Origin: Paraburkholderia sp. D15 | GTDB taxonomy: Bacteria > Pseudomonadota > Gammaproteobacteria > Burkholderiales > Burkholderiaceae | Reading direction: 5' to 3' | Length of the DNA: 64,000 bases | Assembly (NCBI RefSeq): GCF_029910215.1 | Contig: NZ_CP110395.1 | Coordinates: forward strand, 1,984,001-2,048,000 | In this document: positions 18,206-27,137 of the stretch, in pieces | How the letters are laid out: every line of letters begins with the position of its first letter | Position numbering within the stretch: position 1 is the stretch's first letter | Notes under the pieces: model-generated | The model's input: the letters and a program-made list of their open reading frames with translations, nothing else | Told to the model about the DNA's origin: nothing | Database searches by the model: none | Made by a program: the position numbers and the translations under genes

Positions 18206-19120
18206 CTATCGCTGCTCGACGACAACCGCCGGCGCCGTTGCCGGCGCAGTCTCCGACGCAATGCCGCGATACCCGAGCCGCGCGGAAATCGCCTCGCCCG
18301 ACTGCTTCAGCAGCGTGACGTAGTGCGCCTTCGTATCGGCGCCGCAGCGCATGGTCGGAAACGAAATAGACAGGCCGGCGATCACGCGGCCGAAGCGGTC
18401 GAACACCGGCACCGCGAGACAACGCAAACCTTCTTCCTGTTCCTCGTTATCTTCGCCATAACCCTGTTCGCGCACGCGCGGCAGAATGCTCAGCACGGCG
18501 TCGGCGGAGGCGAGCGTCTTCGGCGTCGACTTGCGGAACTCGACGTGCGAGAGCACCTCGCGGGCGTCCGCCGGTTCCATCCACGCGAGCAGCACCTTGC
18601 CGATCGCCGTGCTGTGCAGCGGATTGCGCCGGCCGATCCGCGATTGCATGCGCAGGCCGTAGTCGGCATCGATCTTGTGGATGTAGATGATCGCGTCTTC
18701 GTCGAACGCGCCGAGGTGGACGGCCTCGCGCGTGAGCGCGCCGATGCGGCGCATTTCGATGTCGGCTTCGCGCACGAGGTCGACGCTTTCCAGCGCCCGC
18801 GCGCCGAGTTCGAACAGACGGATGGTCAGACGGTAGCGTTCGGTTTCGACTTCCTGGGTCACGTAGCCGAGCGCCTTCAGCGTCTGGATCACGCGATGCA
18901 CGGTGGTCTTCGACATGCCGAGCCGTTGCGACAGTTCGCTGATGCCGATCTGTCCGCGCTCGCCGATCGCACCGAGAATCGCGAATACCCGGCCGATCGA
19001 CGAAGCCGATTCGCCGCGTTCTCCACCGGCGCAGTCCGCGTCGTCCATGCTGTCCGCGCTGTTTGCGGGGTGACGCGACGTGGCGTCGTGATCCTTGCGC
19101 TGTCTGCTCGTTGTTGCCAT
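18206..19120 (-). CDS. kdgR: IclR-family regulator, KdgR-like
   Basis: 304 residues. The N-terminal winged HTH (about 38-100) includes ISELSQRLGMSKTTVHRVIQ, and the C-terminal IclR effector domain includes GLRCLAVPVFDRFGRVIAGL. It is next to kduD, kduI and kdgT, so it probably senses 2-keto-3-deoxygluconate or a relative and controls those genes, as KdgR does in enterobacteria. The first 35 residues are a charged, low-complexity extension (KDHDATSRHPANSADSMDDA), so the true start could be further in. Two matching 15-bp palindromes between kduI and kdgT are the likely binding sites. Confidence 0.8.
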   Translation of the reverse strand: MATTSRQRKDHDATSRHPANSADSMDDADCAGGERGESASSIGRVFAILGAIGERGQIGISELSQRLGMSKTTVHRVIQTLKALGYVTQEVETERYRLTIRLFELGARALESVDLVREADIEMRRIGALTREAVHLGAFDEDAIIYIHKIDADYGLRMQSRIGRRNPLHSTAIGKVLLAWMEPADAREVLSHVEFRKSTPKTLASADAVLSILPRVREQGYGEDNEEQEEGLRCLAVPVFDRFGRVIAGLSISFPTMRCGADTKAHYVTLLKQSGEAISARLGYRGIASETAPATAPAVVVEQR

Positions 19121-19356
19121 TTCCGTGATTCCCTCGCTGATTCATGCTGCCAGGCGTAGCCGCCGCCTGTGTTGCGCGTTCGTTTCCGCGCACATGGAGT
19201 GCCGCCGCCATAACGCGGCGTGCGCGACGGTCCTGTCGCGTGGCTTCCCTGCGCTCGCGGCGCGCCGAGAGCATACCGCGTTCGGCACGTGCGCCGGAAC
19301 CCGACGCGGCGCCACCACCGGGCGGCTACCGCATGAGCGCGCGGCTGACGCGCCAC

Positions 19357-20127
19357 CTAGCGCGCCAGCCATCCGCCATCCACCGCCAGCGTATGTCCGT
19401 GCACATAGTCCGACGCGGACGACGCCAGAAACACCACCGGTCCCGCGAGATCCTCGGGCGCGCCCCAACGGGCCGCCGGAATGCGCGCGAGGATTTCGTC
19501 GTTGCGCTGCGCGTTATCGCGTAGCGCGGCCGTGTTCGCGGTCGCCATGTAGCCCGGCGCGATCGCGTTCACGTTGATGCCCTGCGCGGCCCATTCGTTG
19601 GCGAGCAGACGCGTGAGGCCGAGCACGCCGCTTTTCGACGCGGTGTACGACGCGACCCGTATGCCGCCCTGAAACGACAGCATCGACGCCACGTTGATGA
19701 TCTTGCCGCCGCCGCCTTGCTCGACGAAGCGGCGCGCGGCGGCTTGCGACAGAAAGAACAGGCTCTTCAGGTTGACGTCCATCACCGCGTCCCAATCGTC
19801 GACGCTGAACGCGAGCGCGTCCTCGCGGCGGATGAGGCCCGCGTTGTTGACCAGCACGTCGATGCGCCCGAACGCCTCGACGGCGGCGCGCACGATGTCC
19901 TCGACCGGCGCCACCGACGCGAGATCGGCGCGCACGTCGGCAAAACGCCGTCCGGCGGCCGCGACGCGCGCGGCGGTGTCGCCCGGATCGGCACGGCTCA
20001 CGCCGACGATGTCGCAACCGGCGGCGGCGAGCGCGACCGCCATGCCGGCGCCGAGTCCGGTATTGCTGCCGGTGACGATGGCGACCTTGCCGCTCAGATC
20101 GAAAGGGTTCACGGTAGTCGGGCTCAT
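19357..20127 (-). CDS. kduD: 2-dehydro-3-deoxy-D-gluconate 5-dehydrogenase
   Basis: 256-residue short-chain dehydrogenase that reduces 2,5-diketo-3-deoxygluconate to 2-keto-3-deoxygluconate with NAD(P)H in uronate breakdown. The Rossmann motif TGSNTGLGAGMAVALAAAG lies near residue 20, the NNAG motif near 90, and the catalytic Ser (NVASMLSF) and YTASK active site around 145-163. The C-terminal ASDYVHGHTLAVDGGW is typical for KduD. The gene is 58 bases downstream of kduI on the same strand, so they are very probably one operon. Confidence 0.88.
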   Translation of the reverse strand: MSPTTVNPFDLSGKVAIVTGSNTGLGAGMAVALAAAGCDIVGVSRADPGDTAARVAAAGRRFADVRADLASVAPVEDIVRAAVEAFGRIDVLVNNAGLIRREDALAFSVDDWDAVMDVNLKSLFFLSQAAARRFVEQGGGGKIINVASMLSFQGGIRVASYTASKSGVLGLTRLLANEWAAQGINVNAIAPGYMATANTAALRDNAQRNDEILARIPAARWGAPEDLAGPVVFLASSASDYVHGHTLAVDGGWLAR

Positions 20128-20185
20128 GTCGTGGATGCGCAGAACGGGAGGGCGGCAGAAAGCGGATTCATGGTCAGGCGCGCCA

Positions 20186-21022
20186 TTAACGCAACGCGCT
20201 GACCGCGAGGTGATCCATGTCGCCGAACACCTGGTTCTCGCCGACCATCCCCCAGATGAACGTGTACGCGCGCGTGCCGACGCCCGAGTGGATCGACCAG
20301 CTCGGCGAGATCACCGCCTGCTCGTTATGCACGAGGATGTGCCGCGTTTCGTGCGGCTCGCCCATCATGTGGAAAACGGCGGCGTCGTCGGCGACGTTGA
20401 AATAGAAATACACCTCCATGCGCCGTTCGTGGGTGTGGCACGGCATCGTGTTCCAGAGGTTGCCGGGTTCGAGCTTCGTCATGCCCATCGACAACTGACA
20501 GGTGGGCAGCACCTCGGGCACGATGAACTTGTAGATGGTGCGGCGGTTGCTCGTGGCCGGGTCGCCGAGCGTTTGCGGCGAGGCCTGCGCGAGCGAGATC
20601 GTGCGGGTGGGATGCGACTCGTGCGCCGGCGCGCAGTTCACGTAGAACTTCGCCGGATGCGCGAGATCGTCGCTGCCGAACGCGACCGCCTGCGCGCCCT
20701 TGCCGATGTAGATCGCCTCTTCGTTGCGCACCGGGTAGCGCTTGCCGTCCACCTCCACCCAGCCGTCGCCGCCGATGTTGATCGCGCCCAACTCGCGCCG
20801 TTCCAACAGATAGCTCACGCCGATCGCCTTGCCGAGCGCACCCGGTACTTCGACCGCGCGCGTGACCGGCCACACGCCGCCGACGATGATCCGGTCGATG
20901 TGGCTATACGTGAGTTTCAGCGTATCGCGCTCGAACACCTGGTCGACGAGGAACTGCTTGCGCAGCCCTTCGGTGTCGAGCGTCTTCGCGTACTCGCTGT
21001 TGATGGCCTGGCGCACTTCCAT
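20186..21022 (-). CDS. kduI: 5-dehydro-4-deoxy-D-glucuronate isomerase
   Basis: 278 residues, exactly the length known for KduI. It isomerises 4-deoxy-L-threo-5-hexosulose uronate to 2,5-diketo-3-deoxygluconate. The start [20 protein letters not shown] is typical; the cupin zinc ligands are in [15 protein letters not shown] (about residues 196-210). The open frame extends to 21277, but the ATG at 21020-21022 matches family length. It is divergent from kdgT, with a 281-base control region carrying two operator-like palindromes. Confidence 0.93.
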   Translation of the reverse strand: MEVRQAINSEYAKTLDTEGLRKQFLVDQVFERDTLKLTYSHIDRIIVGGVWPVTRAVEVPGALGKAIGVSYLLERRELGAINIGGDGWVEVDGKRYPVRNEEAIYIGKGAQAVAFGSDDLAHPAKFYVNCAPAHESHPTRTISLAQASPQTLGDPATSNRRTIYKFIVPEVLPTCQLSMGMTKLEPGNLWNTMPCHTHERRMEVYFYFNVADDAAVFHMMGEPHETRHILVHNEQAVISPSWSIHSGVGTRAYTFIWGMVGENQVFGDMDHLAVSALR

Positions 21023-21085
21023 GGTCTGTCGTCTCCGGTTGAGGGGGCAGCTTCGTGGCCTCGACTGTAGCGCAAATTCAGATTT

Positions 21086-21100
21086 CGGAACATCGGTCCG
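21086..21100 (+). promoter_or_regulatory. KdgR-like operator 1 (kduI-proximal)
   Basis: CGGAAC-ATC-GGTCCG, inside a larger exact inverted repeat TTTCGGA/TCCGAAA (21083-21103). It is 64 bases upstream of the kduI start and shares its core with operator 2. Confidence 0.6.
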
Positions 21101-21182
21101 AAAATATTGCGACGCGTCATCAATGCCGGAAAGGCTTTCGTGGCGTGCTCGGGTAAACGATAAACACGAATGCACACAAAAT

Positions 21183-21197
21183 CGGAACGACGTTCCT
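21183..21197 (+). promoter_or_regulatory. KdgR-like operator 2 (kdgT-proximal)
   Basis: CGGAAC-GAC-GTTCCT; the inner 13 bases GGAACGACGTTCC are a perfect palindrome. Its centre is 97 bp from operator 1, allowing each site to control one divergent gene or both to be bridged. Confidence 0.6.
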
Positions 21198-21303
21198 ATC
21201 TCGATGCTATATTGCGCCGAAAGGGAGCAGCCCGGCGTCAGAACGGGACACCAACAGGGTGATACGTCACCCGACAACTGGACGCGAAGTCCATGGAGGA
21301 GGC

Positions 21304-22323
21304 ATGAAGCTCAAGAAGGCCATCGACCGCGTTCCTGGCGGCCTGATGCTGGTGCCGTTGCTGCTCGGCGCCTGTGTTCACACGTTCGCGCCGGGCGCGG
21401 GGAAATATTTCGGCTCGTTCACCAACGGCTTGATCACCGGCACCGTGCCGATTCTCGCGGTGTGGTTCTTCTGCATGGGCGCGACCATCGATCTGCGCGC
21501 CACCGGCGTGGTGCTGCGCAAATCGGGCACGCTGCTCGTCACCAAGATGCTGGTCGCGTGGATCGTGACGCTGATCGCGGCGCACTTCATTCCCGTCGAC
21601 GGAGTGAAGGCCGGACTGTTCGCGGGGCTCTCGGTGCTGGCGATCACGACGTCGATGGACATGACCAACGGCGGCCTCTACGCGGCGGTGATGCAGCAGT
21701 ACGGGACCAAGGAGGAGGCGGGCGCGTTCGTGCTGATGTCGGTCGAGTCGGGGCCGCTCGTCAGCATGATCATTCTGGGCGCGACCGGGGTCGCGTTCTT
21801 CGAGCCGCGGCTGTTCGTGGGCGCCGTGCTGCCGTTTTTGATCGGCTTCGCGCTCGGCAATCTGGATGGCGAATTGCGCGAGTTCTTCGGACGCTGCGTG
21901 CATCCGCTGATTCCGTTTTTCGGTTTCGCGCTGGGCAACGGGATCGATCTGAACGTGATCGTCACGAGTGGCTTGCCGGGGATCGCGCTGGGGCTCGGCG
22001 TGATCGTCGTGACGGGGATTCCGCTGATTTTCGCGGATCGCTGGATCGCGGGCGGCAATGGGGCGGCGGGGCTGGCGGCGTCGTCGACGGCGGGCGCCGC
22101 GGTCGCGAATCCGGCGATCATCGGCGAGATGATTCCGCGCTTCAAACCGCTGGTGCCGGCGGCGACCGCGATGGTCGCGACGGCGTGTCTCGTCACCGCG
22201 ATTCTGGTGCCGATTCTGACCGCGCTATGGGTGCGGCGGCATCATGCGCGCGATGCGCTGCGTGAGGAGTTCGAGGCGGCGAAGGCGCCGCCGTTGAATG
22301 AGCAGCGGGATGTGCACGTGTGA
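21304..22323 (+). CDS. kdgT: 2-keto-3-deoxygluconate permease
   Basis: 339 residues, about ten hydrophobic segments, beginning [20 protein letters not shown] as in KdgT. Further family features are [35 protein letters not shown] and [18 protein letters not shown]. It imports 2-keto-3-deoxygluconate with protons through the inner membrane. GGAGG lies directly before the ATG at 21304; an earlier in-frame start at 21259 is not supported. Together with kduI and kduD it handles products of pectin or glycosaminoglycan breakdown. KdgK and KDPG aldolase are not in the window. Confidence 0.9.
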   Translation: MKLKKAIDRVPGGLMLVPLLLGACVHTFAPGAGKYFGSFTNGLITGTVPILAVWFFCMGATIDLRATGVVLRKSGTLLVTKMLVAWIVTLIAAHFIPVDGVKAGLFAGLSVLAITTSMDMTNGGLYAAVMQQYGTKEEAGAFVLMSVESGPLVSMIILGATGVAFFEPRLFVGAVLPFLIGFALGNLDGELREFFGRCVHPLIPFFGFALGNGIDLNVIVTSGLPGIALGLGVIVVTGIPLIFADRWIAGGNGAAGLAASSTAGAAVANPAIIGEMIPRFKPLVPAATAMVATACLVTAILVPILTALWVRRHHARDALREEFEAAKAPPLNEQRDVHV

Positions 22324-22330
22324 TGGGGTG

Positions 22331-22359
22331 AGGTGAGGTTAGGTTAGGTTTAGGTTAGG
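22331..22359 (+). repeat. Degenerate GGTTAG tandem repeat
   Basis: AGGTGAGGTTAGGTTAGGTT continues into TAGGTTAGG, a purine-rich short tandem array just after the kdgT stop and before its terminator. Confidence 0.7.
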
Positions 22360-22397
22360 GCGGGCGCGAAGGTGGCGCCCGCTTTGTTGTCTGCTTT
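22360..22397 (+). terminator. Rho-independent terminator of kdgT
   Basis: GCGGGCGC at 22360-22367 and GCGCCCGC at 22375-22382 make an exact 8-bp stem with a seven-base loop, followed by a T-rich stretch. It marks the edge of the normal chromosome before the AT-rich island. Confidence 0.78.
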
Positions 22398-22429
22398 GTT
22401 TTTAGATTGACTGATAGGCGGTAGTTCGA

Positions 22430-22445
22430 CTCACCGCCGCATCTT
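22430..22445 (+). repeat. Left copy of 16-bp direct repeat flanking the island
   Basis: CTCACCGCCGCATCTT here is identical to 27643-27658, which encodes the end (KMRR-stop) of the GNAT gene. The arrangement resembles attL/attR of an element integrated at a gene 3' end. Confidence 0.6.
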
Positions 22446-22556
22446 TCCCCCAGAGTAGATCGTTGCCTCGTGCTCATGCCCGAGCGCTTTGCCAATTGAC
22501 TCAGTCACCTCTCTTTCGATTGAAACGGTCGTGAGGTTAGGTTGTCTTCGGTCGAT
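22431..22556 (-). pseudogene. Possible tyrosine-recombinase C-terminal remnant
   Basis: A minus-strand frame open for 41 codons, without a start codon, ends at the left direct repeat. It reads in part EREVTESIGKALGHEHEATI then YSGGKMRR-stop. The LGH...Y pattern resembles the last catalytic His and Tyr of phage-type integrases, and its position at a putative att site would suit one, but the spacing between LGH and Tyr is shorter than usual and the match is weak. The rest of the 22446-22874 gap is AT-rich and shows no gene I can support. Confidence 0.28.
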
Positions 22557-22874
22557 TTATTCATTGTTCAATTGTTTGTATGTTTATTTAAATATGAGAT
22601 TTTTTAAGATTATTCTTGTGTTTGTTTTTTCAAAAAATCACAGTTTTATTCTGTGTTGTATGTCATATTAAACATTGACGGTTTAGTGTTGGTCGAGTCC
22701 GTGCGAATTGGGTAATTTGTCGGGCTGGGTAATTAATGATTGTTGCGTTGATAATGGTATGTCGGATTTTCATCAAACAAGGGTGTGAAATGAGATCAAG
22801 CGAATAACGGCGCCGTTGGAGAAAGCGTTGCATTTGTCCCGGGTACATATGAATAAAAGTCGCCATTACCGCTC

Positions 22875-25796
22875 ATGAGCAATTCGCACCAAGGTACGCC
22901 TCCCTCTCATCCCACGCACTCGCCGCAAGCTTCGGCGACATCCGCCGCGCCAGCTGCAGCGCCTTATAAGCCGCTGAGCTTTAGCTATCCGTTCGCGCCA
23001 GCAGGCAAGGACGACGCGACAGATCCGATGATCTATATGAAGGCACTCGGCAATGCGCGGAACGGTTTCTATCCTTTGGGCGTAAATGGGATGTGGCACG
23101 GCGGCATTCATTTCGACGGTAATACCGGTAACGTGCTCAGGCAGGACGTGGGTATCCGCGCGATAGCGGATGGCGAGGTGGTGGCTTACCGGCTCGATTC
23201 GAAATACCCTGTGCTCGAATATAAGGACACGCGTTTGGCGTCGTATTCCACGGGCTTCGTGCTGATTCGCCACAAGCTGCAGCTTCCGCCGCCACTGAAA
23301 CCGGACAGCGCATTGCCGAATGCATCCGGTGCATCCAGCGTGCCGGTTGCACCGGCCACTGCAGTCAGCGCAACGAGCGTCCCGGTTGCCTCGACTAGTC
23401 CCCTTGCTCCTGCGCTTCCCGCGCAAGCGCCCGCTGCCGACACGCTCGTATTTTTCAGCCTGTACATGCATCTGTTGGACTGGGGCGGATATGAACTCGC
23501 GATGGACGCCGGAAAGAAAGCGCCTGTTGACCCGCATGCTCCGCAGGTGCAGCCGTTGCCGTTCTGGGAGGGCGACCGATACTACCGCGTCGGTGCAAAG
23601 GCAAAGGACAAACAGGACGTGCCGAAGCGAAAGGCCATTTCCTTCATGACGCAACAGGCGGGTGGCTGGAACGGGGCGGACAGCGACTCCATCGGAGTTC
23701 CGATGCAGAGTGATTTCAAACTGCCGTCCCTAGCCGCAGGTAGCGCTCCGCATCCGACGCCTGTTTCAGGCATCCGCGTGCGTGATGCCGCCAACGGACG
23801 GATCATCGGACTGCTGCCGACAGGTTCAGAACTGATTGTCTCCACAACGGAAACGTCGAACAAACCTGGCTGGGGGAAGATCGCGAAGATAAGAAGCGGT
23901 ACGCCCGTTGGGGCGATGGCGGGGCAGTCGCCGTCTCCACATGTGCCGTATGGCTGGGTGTATGTCAAGGAACTGGACTTTGTGGTTGATCCGAAACCAC
24001 TCGATCAGGTGGTGGTGCTCAAGACGCCGTTTCCCGTGGCGGCGGGGACCGTGATTGGCTATCTCGGCCAGTATCAGGATTACGCGGATTCGAGTCCGTT
24101 GCCGCCGCAGCGAACGCATCCGATGTTGCATCTGGAGACGTTCGCTGGGCCGGACTTGCCGGAGTTCATCAACAGGAGCAGGGACCGTGTGAAACAATCG
24201 CCTCGGGCACAGACGAAAACGTTTCTGGAAATTTTGCCTGGCGCACTGCTTGTAACGGACATTCCCGAACCCGATCAGACGCTGACACCAACGTCAATGC
24301 AGCCTAACCTGCATCTGGTGCCTGTTGGTGATGTCGAGGGATCACGCTGGGTCAGAGTACAACCGAAAGTGCGTCATCAGCCGACGGCGCCGGCGGCACC
24401 CCATCAACCTCATCAGGGGATTCATAGCGGACATCACGCTGGACATCATCCGGCGCCCGTCCTCGATAACCTCGGGACGCCATTGTGGGTCGAGGCCAAT
24501 CTTGCAAATACGGTGACGGCGATGGCTGTTAAAGGCTGGAAGGAATTCCCGTTAAAAATCGCGAACGCAAAAGGACCCGCCGCGGATTTCCGGGATGTGT
24601 TTCGTCGAGTCGATCTTGACAAGCTCGGCCTTGAGAATGTTGCGAAGGATGACAGCAGCCCGACGCAGCACTGGTGGAACATCACCATCGGCACAAAGGA
24701 CGGCGCGACGCGACAAGGCTGGGTGTGCGATACACGGCATCCGCTCACGCGCCTGTGCGGGCCGTGGGACTGGCCTGGTTTCGATCTGGTCGACAGCAGC
24801 AGCACCAAGCCGCTCGACATGCTCAAGCGCTACCTGTACGTGACGGAACGGTTGATCAAAGGCGAGGACAAATCGGAGTTCGAGCCGAGCATGTCGCTGG
24901 TGAATGCGGGCGAGCTCATCACCAAGTTGGAAAAGGCCATCGATACGAATCGCGACGGCAAGATAACGGCGCTGGAATTGAAGGCCGCGCAGCAGACGCG
25001 GTGGCTAGCCGAGGCGATTTCGCACCTGGTGGTGCGATACGAAAGCGAGTGGGGTGGCGACCCAGGCAAATGGGACGCGCTGTCGCCGCTGATGAAGAAG
25101 CTGCTATGGCTTTGGAAGGGCGAGCTTGAGCGCATCGGTAAGTTGCAATGGTGGGAGCAGATTAGCGGCGTCGACAGCTTCCCGACCACGCCAACACCGT
25201 GGCATTTCCATCCGATTGGGTTGGTTGGCAATTTCATTGACGGTGGTTGCGATTGCGCAGCTCAATTCAAGAAAATATCGGCGATCATCCTGAAACATGA
25301 GGGAGGTTTTGTTAACTCCCAAACAGACAACGGCGGGGCGACAAATCACGGAATCGCCTGGGCGGCGTGGCAAGCCTATGCCAAAGAAGATCTCGGTCTA
25401 GAGCCAACCCTTGATAACTTGAGGGCTTTGAGCGAGACGCAGGCGGAAGTTATTTATCTCAAGCGCTACTGGGAGCCCAAGGGATTTTGCAAATTTCGGG
25501 ATGCGCGCGTAGCCTTGATGGTTTACGACTGGACTGTAACTTCGGGTGGCGCCGCTAAACAGATACAAATGATGCTTAATCAAAAATACAATTCCGCGGT
25601 TTCAGAGGATGGCGGCATGGGTCCTCAAACTGTGAATGCGCTCGTCTCGGTTCCTGATCAGGACAAACTGCTTTCCGACATAACGACCTTGAGAAAAGCG
25701 TATTACAACCAGTTGGTAGTGAATGACCCAAGTCAGATCGTTTATCTTCAGGGTTGGCTCAATCGTGTAGACGACTGCCTTACGGTGAGCATATGA
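22875..25796 (+). CDS. Multidomain peptidoglycan hydrolase toxin (M23-like + SH3 + EF-hand + GH108 + PG-binding)
   Basis: 973 residues, no signal peptide or membrane helix. Order: a Pro/Ala-rich N-terminus; an M23/LytM-like domain whose first metal motif is WHGGIHFD (residues 74-81) and second is HPMLHLE (415-421), interrupted by an Ala/Pro/Val linker; an SH3-like domain (about 295-375); a His/Pro linker; an EF-hand-like loop DTNRDGKITALE (about 691); a WHFHPIGLV motif (about 776); then a GH108 lysozyme domain with catalytic-type Glu809 in KHEGGFVN and DNGGATNHGI, and a terminal PG_binding_3 part. Two wall-cutting domains without a Sec signal point to a type VI secretion effector or cargo. 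The overlapping downstream periplasmic gene is the likely immunity. GC content is lower than in neighbouring genes. Confidence 0.82.
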   Translation: MSNSHQGTPPSHPTHSPQASATSAAPAAAPYKPLSFSYPFAPAGKDDATDPMIYMKALGNARNGFYPLGVNGMWHGGIHFDGNTGNVLRQDVGIRAIADGEVVAYRLDSKYPVLEYKDTRLASYSTGFVLIRHKLQLPPPLKPDSALPNASGASSVPVAPATAVSATSVPVASTSPLAPALPAQAPAADTLVFFSLYMHLLDWGGYELAMDAGKKAPVDPHAPQVQPLPFWEGDRYYRVGAKAKDKQDVPKRKAISFMTQQAGGWNGADSDSIGVPMQSDFKLPSLAAGSAPHPTPVSGIRVRDAANGRIIGLLPTGSELIVSTTETSNKPGWGKIAKIRSGTPVGAMAGQSPSPHVPYGWVYVKELDFVVDPKPLDQVVVLKTPFPVAAGTVIGYLGQYQDYADSSPLPPQRTHPMLHLETFAGPDLPEFINRSRDRVKQSPRAQTKTFLEILPGALLVTDIPEPDQTLTPTSMQPNLHLVPVGDVEGSRWVRVQPKVRHQPTAPAAPHQPHQGIHSGHHAGHHPAPVLDNLGTPLWVEANLANTVTAMAVKGWKEFPLKIANAKGPAADFRDVFRRVDLDKLGLENVAKDDSSPTQHWWNITIGTKDGATRQGWVCDTRHPLTRLCGPWDWPGFDLVDSSSTKPLDMLKRYLYVTERLIKGEDKSEFEPSMSLVNAGELITKLEKAIDTNRDGKITALELKAAQQTRWLAEAISHLVVRYESEWGGDPGKWDALSPLMKKLLWLWKGELERIGKLQWWEQISGVDSFPTTPTPWHFHPIGLVGNFIDGGCDCAAQFKKISAIILKHEGGFVNSQTDNGGATNHGIAWAAWQAYAKEDLGLEPTLDNLRALSETQAEVIYLKRYWEPKGFCKFRDARVALMVYDWTVTSGGAAKQIQMMLNQKYNSAVSEDGGMGPQTVNALVSVPDQDKLLSDITTLRKAYYNQLVVNDPSQIVYLQGWLNRVDDCLTVSI

Positions 25797-26464
25797 ACAA
25801 GATATCTTCGGCTCTAATCCCGATAAAGATGATTGTCGGCATCGCACTCGCTTACTCCGTAAACGTTGTCTATGCTCAGGGTCCGTTCTCGGGCGACTGG
25901 AAATATGTAGAACGTGCTGATGCCTCCGGAAAACCCTACTCCACATTTGAGGTGAGATTGACGGAGAGCGCCGACGGTCGGCTCCAAGGCGCCTACTGTT
26001 TCGTAACCCAGAGCGGCAACCGGATCGACTGTGATCCGGATCGTAAAGCGATCAACATAACTGGTCGTGTCGCGACAGACGGCCGGTCAGCCGAAGTTCA
26101 CTTCTACTCGTTTTTCGGCGGAAAGGACGGGGTCGCCGAGCTTGCGACGACGGATGACGAGCTGAATTGGCGAGTCATCCAAAACCCTCGTGGCGATTTC
26201 TTTTACGGTCCCTACAAAGTCAAACTACAAAAAGAGCCAACTGACGAACATCGTGGCGAGCGCCAGGTCAAGGCTGCTAAAGCGTATTTATACGATCAGC
26301 CGTCCACATTGCCAGTTGCCAGGACTTACGTGGTGAAGGGGGACTACGTAAAGCTACTACGCGTGTCGGACGATCTTAAGTTTTGGAGGGTGGAATATGT
26401 CAGTAACAGTGGTGCCGTGATCGAGCGTTGGATCGACTGCCGTGCGATAGCATTCTGTCCTTGA
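25793..26464 (+). CDS. Periplasmic SH3-like protein, probable immunity to the hydrolase
   Basis: 223 residues. The ATG overlaps the toxin stop (ATGA at 25793-25796), so the two are translationally coupled. A signal peptide (hydrophobic IVGIALAYSVNVVYA) directs it to the periplasm, where a peptidoglycan hydrolase would act. The N-terminal half (GPFSGDWKYVERADASGKPY) looks like a beta-sandwich; the C-terminal half (about 150-215, with AYLYDQPSTLPVARTYVVKG and KFWRVEYVS) is SH3-like. Cys pairs could form disulfides. Immunity is inferred from coupling and location only. A terminator follows at once, separating it from the later genes. Confidence 0.72.
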   Translation: MNKISSALIPIKMIVGIALAYSVNVVYAQGPFSGDWKYVERADASGKPYSTFEVRLTESADGRLQGAYCFVTQSGNRIDCDPDRKAINITGRVATDGRSAEVHFYSFFGGKDGVAELATTDDELNWRVIQNPRGDFFYGPYKVKLQKEPTDEHRGERQVKAAKAYLYDQPSTLPVARTYVVKGDYVKLLRVSDDLKFWRVEYVSNSGAVIERWIDCRAIAFCP

Positions 26465-26475
26465 ACAAAAACCGC

Positions 26476-26504
26476 GCTTGCGTTTCCGGCTGCAAGCATT
26501 TTTT
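26476..26504 (+). terminator. Terminator of the toxin-immunity operon
   Basis: GCTTGC at 26476-26481 and GCAAGC at 26492-26497 followed by ATTTTTT. It ends the two-gene unit 14 bases after the immunity stop codon. Confidence 0.7.
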
Positions 26505-26647
26505 CACGGGTGCCGGAATCGCGGGCAATTGGAAACGGACATGCGATGCATGTGCGTGGAACGACGCAAGGACTGATATCTTCCAGACCAGATTTTTATA
26601 CGATTGAACTTCCAAAGTTATAAGATTGGCGATCTATCGAGGATGCG

Positions 26648-27004
26648 ATGAGAAAAATAATTTATTTGATAATTTTTTTGTTCCCGTTGAGTTCGTTTGC
26701 CAAAGCGTGCGCCGGCGATGGGAATGTGTATGATGATTTGTCTTGCGCTGATCGCACTCTGGATAGCTCAAAGAAAGAGCTTAATGCAATCTATAAAAAA
26801 ATCTATTCATTCACGCAATACAAGAATGAGCTCGAACAGTCACAGAAGGTCTGGCTTGATTATAGGGAAAAGCAGTGTAATGGCTATATAGCAGCCGAGG
26901 CTTCACAGTCGCAAGGCGTTGGTGCTGGGTCGATTGTGAAAGACTGTCTTGTCGAGATCACCAGGCAGCGCGTAGATTATCTGAAAACGCTTCTCGAGAA
27001 ATAG
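26648..27004 (+). CDS. LprI/DUF1311-family periplasmic protein, lysozyme-inhibitor-like
   Basis: 118 residues with signal peptide (MRKIIYLIIFLFPLSSFA). The mature protein has the DUF1311/LprI pattern: DLSCADRTLDSSKKELNAIY, then LEQSQKVWLDYREKQC, with four or five cysteines. LprI of Mycobacterium inhibits lysozyme; the family is widespread as small secreted proteins. Beside a GH108 lysozyme-type toxin, a second, lysozyme-specific immunity role is attractive but unproven. Very AT-rich (about half the codons end in A or T), unlike the surrounding chromosome, which supports transfer. It lies after the operon terminator and needs its own promoter. Confidence 0.75.
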   Translation: MRKIIYLIIFLFPLSSFAKACAGDGNVYDDLSCADRTLDSSKKELNAIYKKIYSFTQYKNELEQSQKVWLDYREKQCNGYIAAEASQSQGVGAGSIVKDCLVEITRQRVDYLKTLLEK

Positions 27005-27137
27005 TGTGTTGGCGCGATGAATTTTATGCGTGTTGCCGATAGTGTCGACTATGGAATGTGGTGCAAACAGGCGCGCCAGGATATCAAAAAAACAAACGAA
27101 ACGCTAAGTAAGCGTATTCCAATCTCGAGGATTTACG

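Noticed and set aside
22489..22671. 60-codon hydrophobic frame in the AT-rich gap left of the toxin gene
   Set aside because: Translation is Phe/Leu/Ile-rich as expected of random AT-rich DNA, with no ribosome site.
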